Source of the DNA: Vanessa cardui
Lineage: Eukaryota > Arthropoda > Insecta > Lepidoptera > Nymphalidae
DNA: 64,000 nucleotides
Direction of reading: 5' to 3'
NCBI RefSeq assembly: GCF_905220365.1
Contig: NC_061135.1
Location: 6,601,501 to 6,665,500, forward strand
The notes under the pieces are model-generated. The model searched no databases, was not told the DNA's origin, and saw nothing but the letters and a program-made list of their open reading frames with translations. Made by a program: the position numbers and the translations under genes. Shown here in pieces: positions 1-10,950 of this stretch. Position 1 is the first letter of the stretch. Every line of letters begins with the position of its first letter.

Positions 1-903
1 AATATTGAACTTGTTTCAAGCCCTTTAGGTTGCCTGGAAAATTTTGCTTCTATGGTTTCTCATAATAAAAAACCCGAAGTAACGACGACAAATATACCAT
101 TGTATCGACATTCGTATACTCCTTTCTTCCTGTCGTCCTCTCAAATCATTACATGTTATTCAAATAGTAAAAATAATAGCTTTTCTTATTTTTTCTTATT
201 TAATTTTGGGACTTTTACACAGGTACGTCTGTCCCGTTGTCCCTTCTTTCAAACAATAATATTTATTATTATTAATAACCATTAGATAGAATTCCAGGGG
301 CATCCTAGTAGATTCTGATAAAGGATCTTATAGAATGCTTTGAATAAATCCAATATCAAACTACCATGCTTTTAAATTAGTTAAGAATAACTTTCTCTGA
401 TTTTGATAAATTATAGCTTTGTTTGTTACATTACACAATAAAATTACAAATACCATTAGTTTATAATCAACCTCGCGGGATTGTTAAATGTAAAAAAAGA
501 AGCAATAGAGTATGGTGCACTATACCTACGCTTAAGAAATGTTTTTAATTGTTACTCCAATGATCAAATGTACACATCTGCGGTTAAATCATCAATTCAA
601 ATTAAATTACTACTAATATTATAAAATTTATATATAATCTTATTCAAAGAAGACACGAATCCGATGCACTAAACACACTTCAAAGTTTCTAGGTTATAAA
701 ATGTATTATACGGTTTAAAAGTGCCCCTACATGCGGTTGAAGACGGTAAAATTTATGCAAACCTTCAACAAAGTGCTCTCAAAAATTTTCGTTCCGTTCT
801 CGTGTGATGTATTTGCTGTTACTGGCATCGCTTAAAATGTATCTTGAAACATTTCTAAATGTACTGCTATTCCTTGGTATAATACCATTTATCATTTTTC
901 TTT
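1..903. other. AT-rich stretch without a recognised gene
   Basis: No open frame here resembles a protein I know. The longest (52-285, plus) is low-complexity and has no start context or codon bias to support it. The first ~60 bases may be the tail of a dispersed repeat, but I cannot assign a family. Confidence 0.5.
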
Positions 904-1090
904 AAATGTATGAAGGATGTCTTTGGGCCACCTGATGACTAGTAAGTGCTTATCACTACCCATTTCGCCGTAAAGTGCCACCAACTTTGTTTTAAGATCT
1001 TATGTTTGCAGTTACACTAGCTTATTCACCTTTAAAAACGGCACACAGCATAATTAAATTGTTGGTTTTATTGGCGAAATAAGTAGGTTA
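904..1090 (+). repeat. Degenerate copy of the ~285 bp Lepidoptera repeat (5' part)
   Basis: The segment carries the signature words of the better copies at 4129, 27645 and 44862: GGGCCACCTGATG, then a CACCAACTTTG segment, then TTACACTAGCTTATTCACC. It is diverged and stops before the distal end of the unit. It lies head-to-head with a minus-strand copy at 1098-1225. Confidence 0.7.
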
Positions 1091-1097
1091 AAATCTA

Positions 1098-1225
1098 ATG
1101 GTAAGACTGTGCTAGTCCATCTAGGATCACCCACTTATCGAACATTATACTGCCAAATAGCAATACTCGGTATTGTTGTGATTCAGTTTGAAGGGTGAGT
1201 CCATTGTGCTTGTTGTTGGCACGTA
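1098..1225 (-). repeat. Degenerate minus-strand copy of the ~285 bp Lepidoptera repeat
   Basis: Read on the minus strand this matches the second half of the repeat: the TTTGAAGGGTGAGT block, the AACAATACCGAGTATTG block and the GTGGGTGATCCTAGATGG end are all recognisable. It sits in inverted orientation to the copy at 904-1090. Confidence 0.65.
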
Positions 1226-1259
1226 TACATGCATATATAATGTGACATAACTATATATA

Positions 1260-2250
1260 GGATCGAGGGCGGTATTAGACGGATCGTCAGGAGGTCGGGC
1301 TCCCATTTTAAGAAACAACAATTAATTTAAATAACAATAGATTTATTATTTACAATAATGGTATTAAAATAATTTATACACAAACAAAAAAGCAAACAGA
1401 TAAACCAGAGATATACAGCGAAAGCAATATGCTGAAGGGCAGCATAACCGCTTACAAGCGGACACGTACAGCTAACTAAATAGCGTAATAAAGGCAGTCA
1501 AGCCTGAGGGGTAAACCGACAGTTTTGTCGGAACCTAGAGCTCTTGCTTGAGTCGATCCTCGAAAACGACTGAAGACTAGCCAGTGAATACGGTATTTAT
1601 ACCCTAGCCCCTACTCCCAACAACTCTGTCCGTGGCGCGAAACGCCAGCCACGTGTTTACCTAAATGAAAATACAAAGTAATTAAATCTGCTATTATGAC
1701 TTTTAGTCATAAAATATTCCAATATGAATTATCGTCAATCAAGAACAGTCAATTTGGAGTTATTTCTATGAGATACAAATTAAATAATCGTTTATAATGT
1801 TTCGTAACGCTATTAACAATTACCGAAATCGGAACTAGTCGTCATAAGTCAATCGCAGGTAGCTAGAAAATCATAACAGATATAATTAGGAATTGTCGTT
1901 TTATCTAAATTATCATTGAGTAAACAACAAATCAATCAAGTCAAGTTGGGTACTTTTATCTTTGCGTTCATGTGACGACTGACTCCGACATATATATAAT
2001 TAGAAATGTTTCGAAGGTAAATTGTGTAAATATTTATAAATACATATAAATACTTTGCAAAGGTACATACTTGACCTTCCGACATGACAATTACAAATGG
2101 TTTGAAGCAGTTAGGGATTCGAGGCAGAGAGCTAAACGATTTTTTTACCTTATTTGTATTTCCTAAATAGTATAAAAAAAGATAAGGACGGGTATTTATG
2201 ACGTAAGAAACTCGAGCATACAACCTAAGCCTGACTAAGACGTACAACAC
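1260..2250 (-). mobile_element. Probable LTR (with short leader) of an unidentified retroelement
   Basis: On the minus strand the segment has promoter and terminator features in the order expected of an LTR: an AT-rich upstream part, a TATAAATA box (1594-1601), a less AT-rich stretch of about 250 bases, then AATAAAT polyadenylation-type signals near 1341, followed by TGGGAGCCCGACC (about 1300), which could be a primer-binding site. A possible TG-type start lies near 2250. No second copy, coding remnant or target duplication was found, so the limits and the LTR call are tentative. The minus-strand open frame at 1936-2250 has no recognisable protein signature. Confidence 0.4.
1594..1601 (-). 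promoter_or_regulatory. TATA box of the probable LTR
   Basis: The minus strand reads TATAAATA here, with GC-richer sequence on both sides. It lies about 250 bases before the AATAAAT-type signals near 1341, a spacing consistent with the R region of an LTR. Confidence 0.4.
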
Positions 2251-2884
2251 TAAATAGACGACGTAATTACGAAGAAAATCAACATTTTATTAATAACACA
2301 AAGATTCTCTTAGCATTTTATATTTTTATTAAAAAAGAAAAAGAGAAAATCAAACTACTTAAATATATATAAAATTTTCTTTAGCGTAAAAACGTTTAAA
2401 TAAAGCATCTCAACAAACTTCAGGCATTTGCTTGAGAAGGCATATATTTACACTAATTGCGCGAAGTTGGATGGGATACATAAATATTTCAATTCGTCGA
2501 ATGCTGTTTATATTGCCCTTTGCCAGTAACATTACACGGATGACTTAATGTTCTTACCAATTAGTAACTTTGATGAATTTCAAAATCATTCAGCTCAAAT
2601 ACGTTACACGAATTTTGTAATTAGAATTTCTTGAAGGGAAAATTTTAAATATTCGAGACTAACTTTCTGTCAGAAATTTGATTTATATATTATTTCGTGT
2701 TGATTTTTATAAAAGCTTTTTACCTTTCATGCTAAATTTTTTTTTTGATAAAACATTAATAAATTTATAATTTAATATTAACTTATAATGATTTAGGTTT
2801 ATTTAAAAAGGTTTTTCAATCAAATTAAGTTGAAGAATAAAATTAATTTTAAGTAATATATAAAACCTTTTTTCAATATATGCG
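2251..2884. other. AT-rich stretch, nothing recognised
   Basis: Simple AT-rich DNA with poly-T runs. No coding or repeat signature was found. Confidence 0.5.
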
Positions 2885-3120
2885 GCGTCTAATAGGTTCT
2901 TAACATCACATACATTAGTCTGATCCCAAAAAGCTAAAGCACTTGTGTTATGGAAAATCACTAACGACGGTACGAGAAACACCCAGACCCAAGACAACAT
3001 AGAAAACTGATGAACTTTTTTTATACCGATTCAGCTGGCAGTCGAACCCGAGACTTCGGAGTGGCGTTCCCATGAAAACCAGTGTACACACTTCTCACCA
3101 CGAAGGTCAAATTTAAGCAC
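2885..3120 (-). repeat. tRNA-derived SINE (family B), minus strand
   Basis: Read on the minus strand, a tRNA-like head with a B-box-like GGTTCGACTGC (about 3050) is followed by a body containing GTTCATCAGTTTTCTATGTT, CTTGGGTCTGGGTG and AACACAAGTGCTTTAGCT. The same body, in the same order, occurs on the plus strand at 50817-50985, which defines a family from two internal copies. The tRNA-like head is mutated and would not give a functional tRNA. Confidence 0.7.
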
Positions 3121-4128
3121 GTTTGTATGGTAAGAAGTTCATAATTCTTACATTAAAAATAGGCTAGATGATTTTTATAGTTTGTATTGATTGTCTTGTT
3201 GGCCTTTATAAAGACTATCCCGATTTAAGCCTACACCGAGTTTAAACCCCAGCTAAGGTCAATAACATGCCTGGGCTCTAATAATGGTTAGGTTAGGTTA
3301 GGTCATCTCGGCCATTTTGGCTAATAGAGTTCTGCTCTTAAGAAAAAGTTCAGTAAAAAAATTTCATAACGTTCATTTCATATATAGTATCTTTAATATT
3401 ATACCTCGTTTTACAATTTTTTTTTCTGTATTTGAAGTCACAATGATTTTCAGTCAGTTACCTCTTTTTATGTTATACAAATTATAAAAACGTGAAAGAA
3501 TTCAACGATGCCAAAAAAGTATAGTTTCGTGACACTTATTAGAATGTATCGGCTAATTTTTCAATGAAAATTTGTAGATAAATTTAATAATTATTTTCAG
3601 TAATCTTTTAAATTTATCAATCCTCGATTTTATCTGGAATGCCTTTGATGAAAGAATCCATCAACTAAAACATTTTAAATATTTTACGATACTTCTGAAT
3701 CTTCTCAGAAACAAGTTACAAGAAACTTAAATTGCTAAAGCTTTTTGGCACTAACATCTACATGAGAAAGACAGAATTTATTTAATCCAAAATTGTGTTT
3801 TATATTTAAGTGATATTCTTTTGAAGTAATTATTTTGACGTACATGAATCCTAATTGTATCAAATTAAAGGTAACTAAATATATTATTATTACGTACAGA
3901 GAAATTGAGTAAATAATATTTTATGACAAATTAAGCTTGGGGACTTAATAACTTCTAACAAAACCAAATGAAATTCGATGACTTTAAATAATTATAAACA
4001 AGTTTGCCAACGGCAAGAAAAATCATTAATTGTTCGTTTGTCAATCGTTAATCGTTCCATCGTTTCATAAACAAATCGCTACGATAAACATTTTAGCTTA
4101 TCGTACATATGTTTATATTGTCATTATT
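3121..4128. other. AT-rich stretch with three TTAGG units
   Basis: No coding sequence recognised. Positions 3288-3302 hold three perfect TTAGG units, the motif of insect telomeres. Three units are far too few to call an interstitial telomere. Confidence 0.5.
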
Positions 4129-4410
4129 TTATGGTATAGGTTGGCGGACGAGCAGACTACTTGATGGTAAGTGGTCACCATTACCCACAGACAATGACGC
4201 TTTATGAAACATTAACCATTCCTTAAATTACTAACCACTAACCTTGGGAACTAAGATATTATGTCCCTTGTGCCTGTAGTTACACTAGCTCACTCACCTT
4301 TCAAACCGGAACATAACAATACTGAGTACTATTGTTTGGCGGTAGAATAAATGATGAGTGGGTGGTACCTACCCAGATGGGCTTGCACAAAGCCCTACCA
4401 CCAAGTTATA
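4129..4410 (+). repeat. ~285 bp Lepidoptera repeat, well-preserved copy
   Basis: The unit starts at GGTATAGGTTGGCGGACGAG, continues through TGATGGTAAGTGGTCACC, CCTTGGGAACTAAGATATTATG and CACTCACC, and ends at GGGCTTGCACAAAGCCCTACCACCAAG. Near-identical copies lie at 27645 and 44862, with decayed pieces in many other places. No open frame and no clear terminal inverted repeat are present, so it is probably a non-autonomous element. Confidence 0.85.
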
Positions 4411-4460
4411 TATTGCTATGTGTGCGTTATTTTAATTATTGTTCATATACACATAAATAT

Positions 4461-4462
4461 TA
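4461..4462. other. TA target duplication of mariner, left
   Basis: TA directly precedes the mariner terminus GGTTGGGG. The matching TA is at 13442-13443. TA duplication is the rule for Tc1/mariner elements. Confidence 0.85.
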
Positions 4463-4641
4463 GGTTGGGGAAAAAGTCTTTTCGCATATAGTATGTATGA
4501 ACTTGTAATAAAATCTCTTTGGCTATACCATTTCTATCTGGCTGATTTTGGTATCATTAAAAAGTTTTAATTTTAAAGAAGGCACTTCCAAATTCAAATT
4601 AGGAATTTGTGTGATTTTCATTTGTTTTTGTTGTTGTTAAA

Positions 4642-5090
4642 ATGAGTGAATCTAAAGAAGAATTTCGATACATTTTAAAATTTTACTATAAAAAAGGTAA
4701 AAATGCAACTCAAGCCGCGAAAAAATTTGTGATGTTTATGGACCTAATGCAGTATCTGTGAGAGTAGCGCAAGTTTGGTTTAAGCGTTTTCAAGCCGGAA
4801 ATTTTGATATCAAAGATGCATCTCGCTCTGATCGCCCTGTTACGGACAAAATTGATGCCATTTTTGAAAAAGTGGAGCAAGATCGGCGTATTAGTAGTGA
4901 CGATGTAGCTGAAGAACTGGCAATTGACCACAAAACGGTTTTGACTCATTTGAATAAAGCTGGGTACACAAAAAAGCTCGATATATGGGTGCCTCATGAA
5001 CTCACTGAAAGAAACCTAATGAACCGTGTACTCATTTGTGATTCTTTATTACGACGTAATGAAACCAGACCATTTTTGAAGAAGCTGATA
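4642..5090 (+). pseudogene. mariner transposase, N-terminal part (broken)
   Basis: Starts at the ATG at 4642 and encodes the N-terminal DNA-binding region (two helix-turn-helix motifs) of a mariner transposase, which binds the terminal repeats. The first ~30 codons end in a run of A residues at about 4720 where one base appears lost. The frame resumes at once and stays open (ATG at 4758) through the linker up to a retroviral LTR at 5091. Recognisable stretches are VWFKRFQAGNFDIKD, the linker motif WVPHEL and LLRRNET. The catalytic domain is on the far side of the insertion. Confidence 0.92.
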
Positions 5091-5335
5091 AGTACGGACT
5101 TGAAGCTTTTTTTAAAAAAAAAAGTGTTCACAAAACTAAACTTAGAAATAGTAAGGGTTGAGGGGTGAGTCCTCGAAATAGAATAATAACAATATTAATT
5201 ATTAAACGCGACCGTCGGAATCGGAGGTTGGAGTAGGACTGACTCTGAGGAGCGAGCTACTGAATGTTCTGGGGGAAAAGGTGATGAGTCGGTAGTTTCG
5301 GTCAGCAAAATGGGTAACAGTGTAGGGTTGTAACA
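5091..5335 (-). repeat. Errantivirus 3' LTR (terminally truncated)
   Basis: Matches the LTR at 12580-12825. On the minus strand it begins TGTTACAACCC at 5335 and runs to the mariner junction at 5091. It lacks about eight terminal bases (GTATAACA) that the other LTR has. This loss, the absence of a target duplication and the missing mariner codons together suggest one deletion across the LTR/mariner boundary. Confidence 0.9.
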
Positions 5336-5346
5336 CCTCCCCGGGG
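5336..5346 (-). promoter_or_regulatory. Polypurine tract for plus-strand priming
   Basis: On the minus strand a GGGGAGG tract ends directly at the TGTTAC start of the 3' LTR, the expected site and composition for priming of plus-strand DNA in LTR retroelements. Confidence 0.6.
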
Positions 5347-5391
5347 TAACCTAACCTTCGGGGTTAAAATTCGAAGTTTAGGAAGAAGAAG

Positions 5392-7204
5392 CTAAATGTG
5401 CCTTCTGGTGCTGGCTGGTGGAAAATCTTCTGGAGTCTGGTTAGCTTTATTAACCTGGATAGGAACCATAGGATCTACAATAGGAATTGCAGGTTCTGGA
5501 TTCGGTGGATCTGCAGGAACTGTCTGCATGACAAAAGGGATTTGGTAGGTAAGACGGCCACGTGATTTAATAAACAAAAATAACCTAAACACACCATAAA
5601 TTATAATAATGACAATAACTATAATTAAGAGTATAGAGTAATGATCCCCGTATTTTATAATAGATTTTTGATTTAAGATCTTTTGTGTTTCCTCTGCTAA
5701 CGCTTTTAATTTATATTTTGTTTCTGGAGTAAATGAGTCAAGATCTATATTTTGTAATTTGAAAAGGGGTCCATTACTTACTTCAATTTATTGGAACTGT
5801 AATAATTCCCGTACCAAGTATGTTTAGCTCTGAATTTTCTTTATTATTACACTCAATTGACAATTTGTTACTCTGTGACTGTATATAAATCCATCTATTA
5901 TTACTAATTTGTTTCCACAAATCTAATTGTCCATAGATAAAATCTGTTTGACACTGTTCTGGTAAAGCACTTATTACGTTGGATAAGAGTTCACTTTCAC
6001 AACTAGGGTTTGCACTTGTCGAATACACCGTAATTACATCACATATGAATTCATGGGAATCTATCGTCTTGCAGTCCGTGATTGATTCTAAGGTGCAATA
6101 TTCTAATTTATCTTTGGTCAATGCGATATATTTACTTTTAGGTACTACAAAAATAAATGAGTTAGGTTTCAAACTATTGCGTAGGTAATGCAATATTATG
6201 ATACAGGTTATATTCCTTAGAAGATACAAGAGGAATTCTTAAAATAAAAATTATCTTATTCCTTAAGCTAAAACACATTACATTAGAAACATTCATTAAT
6301 ACATGGATATGACTTAATTCTAAAGTTGTTGGTAATTTATGGTTGATAGGTAGATATCTATGATTATCAATAAGTTCCTGGAATAATTGCGTGGGAGTTA
6401 GTATAGCTGGGTGTAGAATGTTTTGGCTACTGAGTATGATAGCATTAATGATGTCATCTAATTGGAATGATAAAGTGAGTACAGCGGCTTCTAAACTTTG
6501 TAATATTGAATTAATATTTGACTTAATTTCTATATGATTATATGCTTGTGATAAATTCTTGAATCTCGATGTTAATTTTTCGATTCCTTCGTTAAGTATA
6601 ATCTCGTTAATTTTGATTGTATGTAAGGATTCATTAAACTTGCAAATGTGGATGTTGTAACCAAAATATTTTCTTTAGTCAGAGAAGCTAATTTTTTCTG
6701 GTTATCGTGTAAATCTTGTAAAGCGTTATCATATTTGACGGCATCGTCCTCGTTTAGAGTGCCAAATATTATTTTGGACAGTGTGCCTACACCACTTATC
6801 CAGGCACTACGTTTGAATTTATTGGTGCCTGTCAGGTGAGTGATAGAAGAATATGCAGAAACAATATCTTTATATCTAATAGTTAATGGTTCTAGAACAT
6901 TATGGCATTCAAGTTCGAAGGTAATATTATTTTGAAATTGATTGCAAAGGAATCGAATTGTACCTAATACCTCATTAATATTTTGAATATTAGGTAAGAT
7001 ATATGATATATCATATGGAGTGACAACGTCTAAGTGACCAACATTCATTTTGAGTTCTCCAATCGGGTCAAAGTATATTCCAGGACTCGAGATGAGAGGT
7101 TGTAGATAGCTTTGCTGTGATTGACCTTGGGACGAGGCCCTGTAAATAACAAATAAGCCAGATGATGCCTTAGGACGAGATGTAAAGAAGGTAGGTATTA
7201 TCAT
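5392..7204 (-). pseudogene. Errantivirus env (baculovirus F-like fusion protein), frame-broken
   Basis: Envelope glycoprotein of insect errantiviruses, class I fusion type. The first open piece (7204-6572, 210 residues) has a basic cleavage motif KFKR at residues 129-132, followed by a hydrophobic glycine-containing fusion-peptide-like segment, as in baculovirus F proteins. The reading then shifts frame near 6640 and continues to about 6190. The piece at 6229-5783 is cysteine-bearing ectodomain-like sequence. A hydrophobic membrane segment encoded near 5640-5570 leads into a basic then proline-rich tail ending at 5392. The true start is uncertain because no clear signal peptide is visible upstream of 7204, and the subgenomic splice used by such env genes cannot be seen here. 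Confidence 0.8.
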
Positions 7205-7355
7205 AAAATTAAATTAATTACATAGACTTTGGGTTTGCTATTAACTAATAGTATAATACTATTGTGTTTTCTTTTCAGTAGGCGAAGTCTACTATCAGGT
7301 AATTATTCATTTTATATTTATATTTAGCTATATCTAATTTTTTTTACATATATAT

Positions 7356-8290
7356 TCACAGATTAAGGTCTACGTCGGCTGCTGGTTTGACCTGGTCAAA
7401 ATGATGGGTAATGTGACGTCTGTTTATTAATAAGGTAAGCGTATTGTTACCATTTATTTTTACCACTTTGTAAGGACCTTTCCAGAGAGGCAAAAGAGCT
7501 TTCCGCATTCGTACATGATATTTAAGATAAACGTAGTCTCCGACCTTATATTTAGCGGGACAAGTGTGGGTATCGTAATATAATTTTGACGATTCCTTAG
7601 ACTTTCTTATAAATTCCAAAGCTTTTTCTCTTGAGTGTTTAAATCGATTTTGTAACAGACGGACATATTCAGGGTATGTAGTTCCAGGAGGTTCGTTGTA
7701 AATGGAATTCGGAATAAATGGTTTATTGCCAAACATTAATTCGTAAGGTGTAAAGTGAGTCGTTGTATGAACTGATGTATTATAAGCTAGCATTGCAGTA
7801 TAGACATACCGAGGCCAATTTGTGTGTTCTTCATTGATATAGAATTTAAGATATTCCTTAAGCGTGGAATGGCTCCTCTCTAGAGCACCTTGAGTTTGTG
7901 GGTGGTATGGAGAGGAACAAAGGTTTTTGATTTTTAGGAACTCGCAGGTCTTTTTAAATCGGTAAGTATCATTTTGGGTATGCCAAAAATAGATATGTAA
8001 TGCAAAAGACACTCACTGGTTTCCTCAGCTGTTGTACTTCGGATAGGATATGCGGTAGAAAATTTAGTGAGGTCATCTTGGATAGTGAGAATGAATCTTA
8101 ATTTTGCGGTGCCCGTTTCTGGCAAAGGACCCACAATATCCAGAGATATTCGCTGGTTCGGTTCAGTGGAAGTGCTAGTAATTTGCATGGGAGCACGGTT
8201 TACTCTACGCAGTGCTTTATTTTGTTGACATGCTTTACACTGTTTTACATAGGATTCAATGTCGCTTCGCATGCCTTTCCAGTAGTACAT
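7356..8290 (-). pseudogene. Errantivirus integrase region of pol, frame-broken
   Basis: Integrase joins proviral DNA to the host chromosome. The zinc-binding histidines are encoded at the end of the upstream frame (near 8310). The cysteine pair CKAC is at residues 18-21 of the 8290-7934 frame. That frame carries the first two catalytic Asp residues (D51 in SLDIVGP, D111 in ILTD). It then leaves frame immediately after D111, where sequence appears deleted, and the remainder resumes in the 8012-7356 frame with the catalytic Glu (E45, GALERSH) and a C-terminal domain rich in basic residues. All three catalytic acids survive but in separate frames. Confidence 0.9.
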
Positions 8291-8302
8291 CTCCTTAACA
8301 TT

Positions 8303-9751
8303 TCATTTCATTCCATACATACGAGAAGAACCTAAATGACCAGCTGTTGGGATATTGTGATTGTCGTATAAAATTTTCTTTATTTCAGTAGGAACAGGGT
8401 AAATGATTTTATTATGATAGATATCAATTTTAATACCGGTGTCGTGAAACAAGTAGCAAATAATGTTGTAAATTTTAACAAATGAATGTTTGTCAAATGC
8501 GTTCTTCATATCAGAAATTCCAATATTATTTATATTCCCTCTGGAAATTAGATCATTCCTGACAGTTTTTAAAGTCTGAAAAATCTCTGGATAAGATGAC
8601 TCATCGAAATGATGGACTTTTGTGAATATAAGGTAGAAAGCTTTATTATTTTTCATGATTCTTTGAAATGAATAAAGTTGCCTTTCGGTATTGAGCATTA
8701 ATTTGCTCAACTCCGGAATATCTAAGACTTCCTGAATATAAGGATTAGACTCGTCTAGGTCTATTGACGTAGGGACAAGTATGACTTTAGCAGGGCATTT
8801 CATCAGATTCTCATTATGTTCCACGATTACTGTACTAAAATTTTTATTTTTATCAGAAATAGCTTTAAGGAAGGTCTGATAAGTGTCAGTACCGGTGGTA
8901 GGATCTGTGCTTGTAGATGGTTTTGGAGCGTCATCATAGGGGTCGTTAGGTAAAGGTAAGTTTGTATGTTCTAAAGGAAGGGTTCCTAATTCTGCTTCAG
9001 GATGTAGTGCAGATGGTACCGCGAGAGGATCTTCGAGTATAGGAGGAGTTTGAGTAATTGTAGGATCTACGCAGGTAGGAATAACCGTATCGATTCCAGG
9101 GTTTACGAGCTCAATAGGAGTAGGAGGACTCAGCGGTACGAAATCTAATTCTAGTTCTCCCACAGGAGAAAAATCTGTTCCCAGTATTTCGTCTAGATTT
9201 TCTTGGAGAATGTTAGGAAGCTGTTGCTCTGATGAGGTTTGGTCATTGGCTCTTAGATTAATATCGTCAGAAGAGTTCGACTGTAAATCGTTTTTATTTT
9301 CGGGAAGAATAGGATTTACGGGATATCTAGATAGAGCATCGGCGTTGGCATTTATTTTACCTTTTTTATACTTGATATCATAATTAAATTCTTCCAACTT
9401 CAGACGCCATCTTACGAGTCGTGAACCAGGGTCTTTGCAACTAAATAACCACTGAAGTGGTTTATGAGTGACTATCGTAAAATTATTTCCATACAAATAA
9501 GGGCGGAATATTTTAGTCCCAAAGATAATTGCTAGGCATTCCTTTTCTGTTGTACTATAATTTATTTCCGCTTTGTTCAATGTTCTAGACGCATAAGCTA
9601 TAGGGCGATCTTTTCCGATTTCGCCCTGAGATAATATCGCGGAAATCGCGAAACCAGAGGCGTCACAAGTTAGTACAAAAGGTTTTGAGAAGTCTGGATA
9701 TAAAAGAATAGGCGCTGTGGTCAGTTTGTTTTTTAATTGTTCAAATGCCAA
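8303..9751 (-). pseudogene. Errantivirus RNase H and pol spacer
   Basis: The RNase H domain occupies the first ~150 residues of this 482-residue frame: D30 in TCDASGF, the Glu cluster in STTEKECLAI (residues 66-75), and NADALSR. The conserved T-D-H-K-P-L block reads VTHKPL (from residue 94), so the catalytic Asp is missing by an in-frame loss of one codon. A proline-rich and acidic spacer follows, then the start of the integrase zinc finger (GHLGSSRMYG) before the frame ends at 8303. An in-frame TAA at 9791-9793 separates this frame from the polymerase upstream. Confidence 0.92.
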
Positions 9752-9790
9752 CTGTTGTTCATTATCCCAATTGAATTTATTGTCTTTTCT

Positions 9791-10383
9791 TTAAAGAGTC
9801 GTAAGGGGTTTGGCAAGTTTTGAAAACTGTGGAATGAATCGGCGGTAATAAGAAATAAGGCCTAGAAAAGATTTGATATCTTTTTGAGTATTGGGTGTTG
9901 CAAAGTTCTCTACAGCTTTGACCTTTTCTGGGTTTGGTTTAACGCCTTCACTCGTTATAATGTGACCCAGATAAGTCACTTCTGTTCGGAGAAATTCGCA
10001 TTTATCGGGTTGTAGTTTAAGGTTGAATTGACGTAATCTTTGGAATACTTTTTCAAGTTTTTCAATATGAGTTTTAAGATCGTATGAATAAATGACTATA
10101 CCATCTAGGTATACATAGCAGTGTATTCCTTGAAGGCCTGACAATACTAATGTATTGTCAGGCCTTCATTAATCGTTGAAAAGTGGCGGGGCCATTCTTC
10201 AATCCGAATGGCATCTTTTAAACTGATAATGTCCCTCTGGGATGCTAAATGCTGTTTTTTCAGCATCTTTTGAATCTACTGTAATTTGGTGAAAACCTGA
10301 AGCTAAATCTAATGTACTGAAATATTTGCAATGACCTAATTGGTCTAAAATTTCATTGATTTGAGGTATTGTTCAGTATTGTT
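9791..10383 (-). pseudogene. Errantivirus reverse transcriptase, partial
   Basis: Reverse transcriptase palm and thumb. FSTLDLASGFHQI (first catalytic Asp) is encoded near 10320-10280. The primer-grip side then breaks at a fold-back insertion (10131-10168). The YxDD box reads YLDG (residues 12-15 of the 10144-9791 frame), so the second catalytic Asp is Gly. The thumb motif YLGHIIT and the connection motif FLGLISYYRRFIP follow. The fingers that should lie between protease and this palm segment are missing. The last bases of the protease frame meet the palm through a short direct repeat (CAATACCTCAAA-like) near 10360-10385, suggesting a deletion at microhomology. Confidence 0.92.
10131..10168. 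repeat. Perfect fold-back, 17-base arms, 4-base spacer
   Basis: TGAAGGCCTGACAATAC, then TAAT, then its exact reverse complement. It sits inside the reverse transcriptase gene and breaks the frame just upstream of the YLDG box. The pattern fits a ~10-base insertion copied from the nearby opposite strand during replication. Confidence 0.9.
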
Positions 10384-10950
10384 TGAGGTATTATTCCATC
10401 GTAAGGTAGGTAGTATTTCATCGATAACATGAAATTGATGAGTTAAGCTGGATTTAGATAATTGTAATTTTAATTGGAAGTGACCTCGAGTTTCGATGAG
10501 ATCTTCCGAGGAATCAATACCTTTTAATTGAATTTTTTCTTGTGTCAATTTAGGTCGTTTTGGGATGCAAGAATTTTTCAGCAAACTAACAGAAGATCCC
10601 GAATTTACGAGTAGTGTTAATGGAAGATCCGATACAGAAGATTTGACGAGTACATGAGGTAAAAACATAAGTGAGGGATTAGTAGTTATTTTGAATATAT
10701 TCGGTTTCACATTTTTAGTGAACTTTGTAGATACAGCGAACTCAGCTGATTCGAAGGATTCAGTGGATTCAGTGAACTTAGTAGGTTCACTAAGTTTTGG
10801 TATAGTAAATTTAGTAGAACTTGACACAGTGGATTTAGTAAGATTTGGTATAATTGATTTAGTAAGATTTGGCACAGTGGATTTAGTAAGATTTGGTACA
10901 ATAGATTTAGTAAGATTTGGCAAAGATTGTTTTCCATTTAAAGGAGGCAA
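10345..10950 (-). pseudogene. Errantivirus protease region of pol
   Basis: An aspartic protease (dimeric, one active-site triad per chain) that would cut the Gag-Pol polyprotein. The active-site block reads LTLLVNSGSS, with Asn at residue 116 (codon at 10603-10605) in place of the catalytic Asp. The N-terminal ~60 residues are an eight-residue tandem repeat of the PNLTKSTV type. The frame ends at 10345, where the fingers of the polymerase should begin but have been lost. It lies downstream of gag and out of its frame, as is usual for gypsy elements that use frameshifting. Confidence 0.85.
10833..10930 (-). repeat. 24-base tandem repeat within pol
   Basis: About four copies of a 24-base unit (plus-strand core TTAGTAAGATTTGG) encode alternating PNLTKSTV and PNLTKSII octapeptides at the N-terminal side of the protease. 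Copy edges are degenerate. Confidence 0.8.

Noticed and set aside
3288..3302. Interstitial telomere (TTAGG)
   Set aside because: Only three units, with no extended degenerate array around them.
4710..4997. Minus-strand 95-residue open frame
   Set aside because: It lies antisense to the mariner transposase.
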